Translations under genes and position numbers: made by a program
Shown: positions 6,472 to 9,830 of the stretch, in pieces
How the letters are laid out: every line of letters starts with the position of its first letter
Numbering within the stretch: the stretch's first letter is position 1
The notes under the pieces: model-generated
Seen by the model: only the letters and a program-made list of their open reading frames with translations
Database searches by the model: none
Told to the model about the DNA's origin: nothing
Assembly (NCBI GenBank): GCA_028289505.1
Contig: JANQPK010000331.1
Location: 1 to 9,830, forward strand
Source: Cyclobacteriaceae bacterium
GTDB taxonomy: Bacteria > Bacteroidota > Bacteroidia > Cytophagales > Cyclobacteriaceae
Direction of reading: 5' to 3'
DNA length: 9,830 bases

Positions 6472-6504
6472 ATAAACCAAAGAAATTAAGCTAAGCGCCA
6501 TTCC
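6437..6504 (+). promoter_or_regulatory. ilv attenuator: leader hairpin and antiterminator pairing
   Basis: TACTC-gtca-GAGTA (6437-6450) can form a hairpin within the control codons. GGAATGG (6460-6466), at the end of the leader frame, is perfectly complementary over 7 bp to CCATTCC (6498-6504), the 5' half of the terminator, with one additional G-U pair. Antiterminator and terminator use the same CCATTCC bases and so exclude each other. Stalling on Ile/Val codons upstream would leave GGAATGG free; a ribosome at the stop codon (6469-6471) would cover it. The pairing is seen directly; regulation is inferred. Confidence 0.75.
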
Positions 6505-6528
6505 ACTCAAAGGATGGCGTTTTTTTTT
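6493..6528 (+). terminator. Intrinsic terminator of the ilv attenuator
   Basis: The main stem pairs AAGCGCCAT (6493-6501) with ATGGCGTTT (6514-6522), including one G-U pair. After a one-base bulge it extends by CC/GG (6503-6504 with 6512-6513) around a 7-base loop. Nine T's follow the ATGGCG (6520-6528). The ilvE start lies 29 bases beyond the T-run. Its position between an Ile/Val-rich leader frame and ilvE marks it as an attenuator rather than only the end of the leu transcript. Confidence 0.92.
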
Positions 6529-6557
6529 GATTTCATTTGAAGTAAAGATCGGAATGC

Positions 6558-7448
6558 ATGTATTTCAAAAGAGATACGATATTGTTTTTGAACGGTAAGT
6601 GGCTTAAGGCCACCGATGCCATGGGTAACTTGTTCAGTCAAACGCTACACCACGGGAATGGCGTATACGATGGATTGCGAGCATACGAGACGGGAACTGG
6701 ACCTCAGATCTTTAAGGCCAAGGAACATTTTAAACGGCTTCATTACTCGGCTTCTACCATGTCCATCCAGCTTGACTACACGCCGGAAGAACTTACGCAG
6801 ATTGCTTATAAGCTGCTTCAAAAAAATAATCTAGGTAATGCCTACATCAGACCGCTGATTTGCAAAGGACGTACTACTTCTTCTTCAGATCATCCAGAGG
6901 TATATCTGCTGATGGCAGCATGGCAATGGGAGCGGTATTTAAGGAATGATTTAATGCGAGTGATGGTATCCAGTTATCAGAAAGAAGCTCCAGATCATAT
7001 ACCTGCTGACACCAAGGTTTGCGGCAACTACACCAACTCAGTCTTAGCTGCGATGGAGGCCAAGTCCAAAGGTTTCGATGATGCGCTTTTGTTGGACTCA
7101 AACGGACATGTTACCGAAGGTACAGGGGTGAATTTTTTTTATGAGAAGGATGAAGTTCTGTACACACCTCCTTCCGGCCGTATCGTTCCGGGAATTACCA
7201 GGTCAACCGTAATGGGATACGCCCGTGAAATGGGCTATCAGGTGGTAGAAAAGAAATTTACTCCGGAAGATCTGATTGAAGCGGATACAGCTTTTTTTAC
7301 CGGTACTTCAGCAGAGATAGCGGGCATTAGATCCATTGGGGGGCATGATTTCACCATAGATTGGGAGGATACTGTAGCCTATAGTCTATTCCTAATGTAT
7401 AGGCAACGGGTTGCGAATAATGAATTCAGGGATTTCACACTGGTTTAA
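6558..7448 (+). CDS. ilvE: Branched-chain amino acid aminotransferase
   Basis: This PLP-dependent, fold-type IV transaminase performs the last step of valine, isoleucine and leucine synthesis from the 2-keto acids with glutamate. In its 296 residues are LHHGNGVYDGLRAYET (30-45), the PLP-binding Lys153 in DTKVCGNYTNSVLAAMEA, DALLLDSNGHVTEGTGVNFF (175-194) with the cofactor-contacting Glu187, and FFTGTSAEI (246-254), a phosphate-binding turn. D-amino-acid transaminase and aminodeoxychorismate lyase share the fold; the context with ilvD and ilvB and the length favour IlvE. Start ATG at 6558 (MYFKRD) was chosen; another ATG at 6554 is in a different frame. It is the first gene behind the ilv attenuator. 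Confidence 0.94.
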   Translation: MYFKRDTILFLNGKWLKATDAMGNLFSQTLHHGNGVYDGLRAYETGTGPQIFKAKEHFKRLHYSASTMSIQLDYTPEELTQIAYKLLQKNNLGNAYIRPLICKGRTTSSSDHPEVYLLMAAWQWERYLRNDLMRVMVSSYQKEAPDHIPADTKVCGNYTNSVLAAMEAKSKGFDDALLLDSNGHVTEGTGVNFFYEKDEVLYTPPSGRIVPGITRSTVMGYAREMGYQVVEKKFTPEDLIEADTAFFTGTSAEIAGIRSIGGHDFTIDWEDTVAYSLFLMYRQRVANNEFRDFTLV

Positions 7449-7459
7449 ATAAAAAAGAA

Positions 7460-9139
7460 TTGGAACAGGAGATCAATAAATACAGCAAAAGACTTACCCA
7501 GGACGAAACGCAACCTGCGGCTCAGGCCATGTTGCATGGAATAGGGTTAACACCTGAGGATCTTTCCAAAGCACAAGTTGGTATCGCCAGCGCTGGCTAT
7601 GAAGGCAATCCCTGTAATATGCACCTCAACCTTCTGGCTCAATTGGTAAAGGAGGGAGTAGTCGACAAGGAGCTTATTGGTTTGATTTTCAATACCATCG
7701 GAGTGAGTGATGGGATGTCCATGGGAACACCTGGTATGAGGTATTCCTTACCATCGCGTGACATAATCGCAGATTCGATCGAAACTGTAGTCAATGCTCA
7801 GAGTTATGACGGTGTTATCGCGGTGGTTGGTTGTGATAAAAATATGCCCGGTGCCATGATGGCAATTGGTAGGTTGAACCGCCCCGCAATAATCGTGTAT
7901 GGTGGGAGTATCGCCTCAGGTCGCTACCAAGGTAGAAAACTTGATATTGTTTCCGCATTTGAGGCTTTGGGTGAAAAATGGGCAGGTAAGATATCAGAAA
8001 ATGATTTTAACTGCGTGGTAAGAAACGCCATTCCAGGAGCTGGAGCATGTGGGGGTATGTATACTGCCAATACCATGGCCTCGGCACTGGAGGCTATGGG
8101 AATGAGCCTCCCTTATGGCGCTTCAAATCCTGCTTTGAGTGAAGATAAAAAGCTGGAGTGTAAGTTAGCCGGTCACACCATACACCAACTGTTGGTTAAT
8201 GATCTAAAGCCAAGGGATATTGTTACCAAGGATTCACTGGAAAACGCCTTCACCGTAGTTATCGCTCTGGGTGGATCAACCAATTCTGTGTTGCACCTAA
8301 TGGCAGTGGCCAAATCACTACAAATAGATTTCACCCTAGAAGATATACAGGAAATTAGCAACAGAACGCCGTATTTGGCTGACCTGAAGCCTAGTGGAAA
8401 ATATCTGATGGAAGATCTGCACCACGTTGGGGGTACTCCAGCGGTCATGAAGTTGTTGTTGGAGGCGGGCTATCTTAAAGGTGATTGTATGACCATAACC
8501 GGTAAAACATTGGCCGAAAATTTGGAACCTTTACCGGGACTGAAGCAGGATCAAACGGTTATTCAAGCTATTGATAATCCCCTTAAACCCTCGGGTCACT
8601 TGCAGATATTATACGGTAATCTAGCTACTGAGGGATCGGTAGCGAAAATTACTGGTAAAGAAGGTGAGCAGTTTACTGGCAAAGCCAAGGTATTTGAAAG
8701 CGAATTTGAGGCTAACAAAGGTATTAGAGACGGTTTGGTAAAAGCAGGTGAGGTAGTGGTAATACGATATGAAGGGCCTAGAGGTGGGCCCGGTATGCCG
8801 GAAATGCTCAAACCCACTGCAGCGATTATGGGTGCCGGGCTGGGTAAAAGTGTGGCCCTGATAACCGATGGTCGGTTTAGCGGAGGAACGCACGGCTTTG
8901 TGGTTGGTCATATAACACCTGAAGCTCAACAGGGAGGCCTGATTGCCTTGATCGAAGACGGAGACGTTATAACTATTGATGCAATCAATAATAAGCTGGA
9001 AGTGGATTTATCACCTGAAGAGATTGAAAAACGCAGTAAAGCATGGAAACCACCTGCATTAAAGGAGGAGCGAGGAATCCTCTATAAATATGCCAAAGCG
9101 GTTTCGTCTGCCTCATTGGGTTGTATCACAGATAACTAG
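7460..9139 (+). CDS. ilvD: Dihydroxy-acid dehydratase, TTG start
   Basis: IlvD dehydrates 2,3-dihydroxy-isovalerate and 2,3-dihydroxy-3-methylvalerate to the keto acids of valine and isoleucine. Its 559 residues fit the family. The cluster cysteines are Cys52 (GNPCNMHL), Cys125 (VGCDKNMPGAMMA) and Cys197 (GAGACGGMYTANTM); all three being present suits the [2Fe-2S] class. Other motifs are GTPGMRYSLPSRD (89-101) and GRFSGGTHGFVVGH near the C-terminus, with the serine proposed as catalytic base. The reading frame is open upstream only to a TGA at 7421 and has no ATG before residue 24, so TTG at 7460 is the only start that keeps the conserved NKYSKRLTQDETQPAAQAML beginning. It lies 11 bases after ilvE. 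Confidence 0.95.
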   Translation: MEQEINKYSKRLTQDETQPAAQAMLHGIGLTPEDLSKAQVGIASAGYEGNPCNMHLNLLAQLVKEGVVDKELIGLIFNTIGVSDGMSMGTPGMRYSLPSRDIIADSIETVVNAQSYDGVIAVVGCDKNMPGAMMAIGRLNRPAIIVYGGSIASGRYQGRKLDIVSAFEALGEKWAGKISENDFNCVVRNAIPGAGACGGMYTANTMASALEAMGMSLPYGASNPALSEDKKLECKLAGHTIHQLLVNDLKPRDIVTKDSLENAFTVVIALGGSTNSVLHLMAVAKSLQIDFTLEDIQEISNRTPYLADLKPSGKYLMEDLHHVGGTPAVMKLLLEAGYLKGDCMTITGKTLAENLEPLPGLKQDQTVIQAIDNPLKPSGHLQILYGNLATEGSVAKITGKEGEQFTGKAKVFESEFEANKGIRDGLVKAGEVVVIRYEGPRGGPGMPEMLKPTAAIMGAGLGKSVALITDGRFSGGTHGFVVGHITPEAQQGGLIALIEDGDVITIDAINNKLEVDLSPEEIEKRSKAWKPPALKEERGILYKYAKAVSSASLGCITDN

Positions 9140-9142
9140 AAT

Positions 9143-9830
9143 ATGGAAACATTAGTGAACGGAAAGGAAACTCTGACTAAGAAGAGAACAATGACGGGTG
9201 CAGAAGCGGTGATATGCTCCTTACTGGAAGAAGGAGTGAACACCATCTTTGGATATCCTGGTGGGGCAATAATGCCCATCTATGATGCCCTGTACAACTA
9301 TCAGGACCGCCTCAATCACATCCTGGTAAGACATGAACAAGGTGCCGTCCATGCCGCACAAGGATTTGCCAGGGTGCGCAATGAAGTAGGAGTGGTTTTT
9401 GCCACCTCCGGACCTGGGGCTACTAATTTAATCACAGGGATTGCTGATGCTCAGATTGATAGTACTCCTCTGGTTTGTATAACGGGTCAAGTGCCATCTA
9501 GTCTGTTAGGTACGGACGCATTTCAAGAGACAGATGTCATCGGGATCTCAATGCCGGTTACTAAATGGAATTGCCAGATTACCGATGCCAGTGAAATCCC
9601 CGAGGTCATGGCTAAGGCATTTTACATTGCCAAATCCGGTCGACCTGGTCCGGTGGTGGTGGATATTACCAAGGATGCGCAGTTTGCTTCTATGGAGTTC
9701 AAATATCAGAAGTGTTCGGAAATCAGAACCTACCACCCACTGCCAGTGATTAAGCAGAACAGGTTGAAAGAAGCAGCTGATTTGATCAATGGAGCCCAAA
9801 AGCCATTTTTACTGGTTGGGCAAGGAGTGC
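9143..9830 (+). CDS. ilvB: Acetolactate synthase large subunit, N-terminal part (cut by the window edge)
   Basis: The frame stays open to the window edge, giving 229 residues. The enzyme is thiamine-diphosphate dependent and condenses pyruvate with pyruvate or 2-ketobutyrate, the first step of valine and isoleucine synthesis. Visible are TGAEAVICSLLEEGVNTIFG, YPGGAIMPIYDAL (38-50), the catalytic Glu65 in RHEQGAVHAAQGFAR, SGPGATNLITGIADA (89-103), ITGQVPSSLLGTDAFQETD (113-131) and SGRPGPVVVDITKD (165-178). These cover the N-terminal pyrimidine-binding domain and enter the central domain. ATG at 9143 follows the ilvD stop by 3 bases; Met17 is an alternative start. The small subunit ilvN and ilvC would be expected downstream, outside the window. 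Confidence 0.95.
   Translation, partial: METLVNGKETLTKKRTMTGAEAVICSLLEEGVNTIFGYPGGAIMPIYDALYNYQDRLNHILVRHEQGAVHAAQGFARVRNEVGVVFATSGPGATNLITGIADAQIDSTPLVCITGQVPSSLLGTDAFQETDVIGISMPVTKWNCQITDASEIPEVMAKAFYIAKSGRPGPVVVDITKDAQFASMEFKYQKCSEIRTYHPLPVIKQNRLKEAADLINGAQKPFLLVGQGV

Noticed and set aside
6493..6528. Hairpin after leuB as only a simple end-of-operon terminator
   Set aside because: It is 154 bases past the leuB stop, preceded by an Ile/Val-rich leader frame whose last codons pair perfectly with its 5' arm.
8173..8929. Several minus-strand frames within ilvD
   Set aside because: They are antisense to conserved IlvD sequence and show only composition-driven Ser/Thr/Pro-rich translations.
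1..9830. Mobile elements, CRISPR arrays, defence or secondary-metabolite systems
   Set aside because: No transposase, integrase, direct repeat arrays or accessory-type genes were seen; apart from one unknown protein, the genes are core amino-acid biosynthesis.

Overview
The window reads as a chromosomal stretch of amino-acid biosynthesis genes from a member of the Bacteroidota, probably Cytophagia-like. Four things point that way: start codons without Shine-Dalgarno sequences, candidate promoters of the TTTG / TAnnTTTG type, the flavor of the LeuB and IlvD proteins, and a large helical protein with an N-terminal SPSEKRYFKLF-type motif. This placement comes from recognising protein families, not from a database match.

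Layout. Positions 1-309 (minus strand) hold the 5' end of pheA (prephenate dehydratase) behind what looks like a complete phenylalanine attenuator: a 23-residue leader peptide with a TFFFYFFFFG core, a small pause hairpin, an antiterminator arm, and an intrinsic terminator whose U-tract ends at the pheA start codon. Positions 376-1935 (minus strand) encode a 519-residue, probably all-helical cytoplasmic protein of unknown function. A 159-base divergent intergenic region with dyad symmetries separates it from the plus-strand leucine cluster leuA-leuC-leuD-leuB (2095-6339), whose gaps are 14, 2 and 8 bases.

Positions 6340-6557 contain a second attenuator: a 25-residue leader peptide rich in Ile, Val and Thr codons, a 7-bp antiterminator pairing and a strong terminator with nine T's. 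It precedes ilvE-ilvD-ilvB (6558 to the window end, ilvB incomplete), whose gaps are 11 and 3 bases.

How the genes work together. IlvB (with a small subunit expected downstream), IlvD and IlvE, with an IlvC not seen here, make valine and isoleucine. LeuA, LeuC/LeuD and LeuB divert 2-ketoisovalerate to 2-ketoisocaproate, and IlvE transaminates this to leucine. The attenuator lies between leuB and ilvE, so ilv transcription, including any read-through from leu, should respond to charged tRNA-Ile/Val/Thr, while the leu genes upstream escape it. LeuA lacks the C-terminal leucine-binding domain and has no leader of its own, so how leucine controls its own branch is not evident.

The enzymes are ordinary housekeeping proteins. 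I see no mobile elements, CRISPR arrays, tRNA or rRNA genes, or defence genes. The noteworthy content is the two unlisted leader-peptide attenuators.
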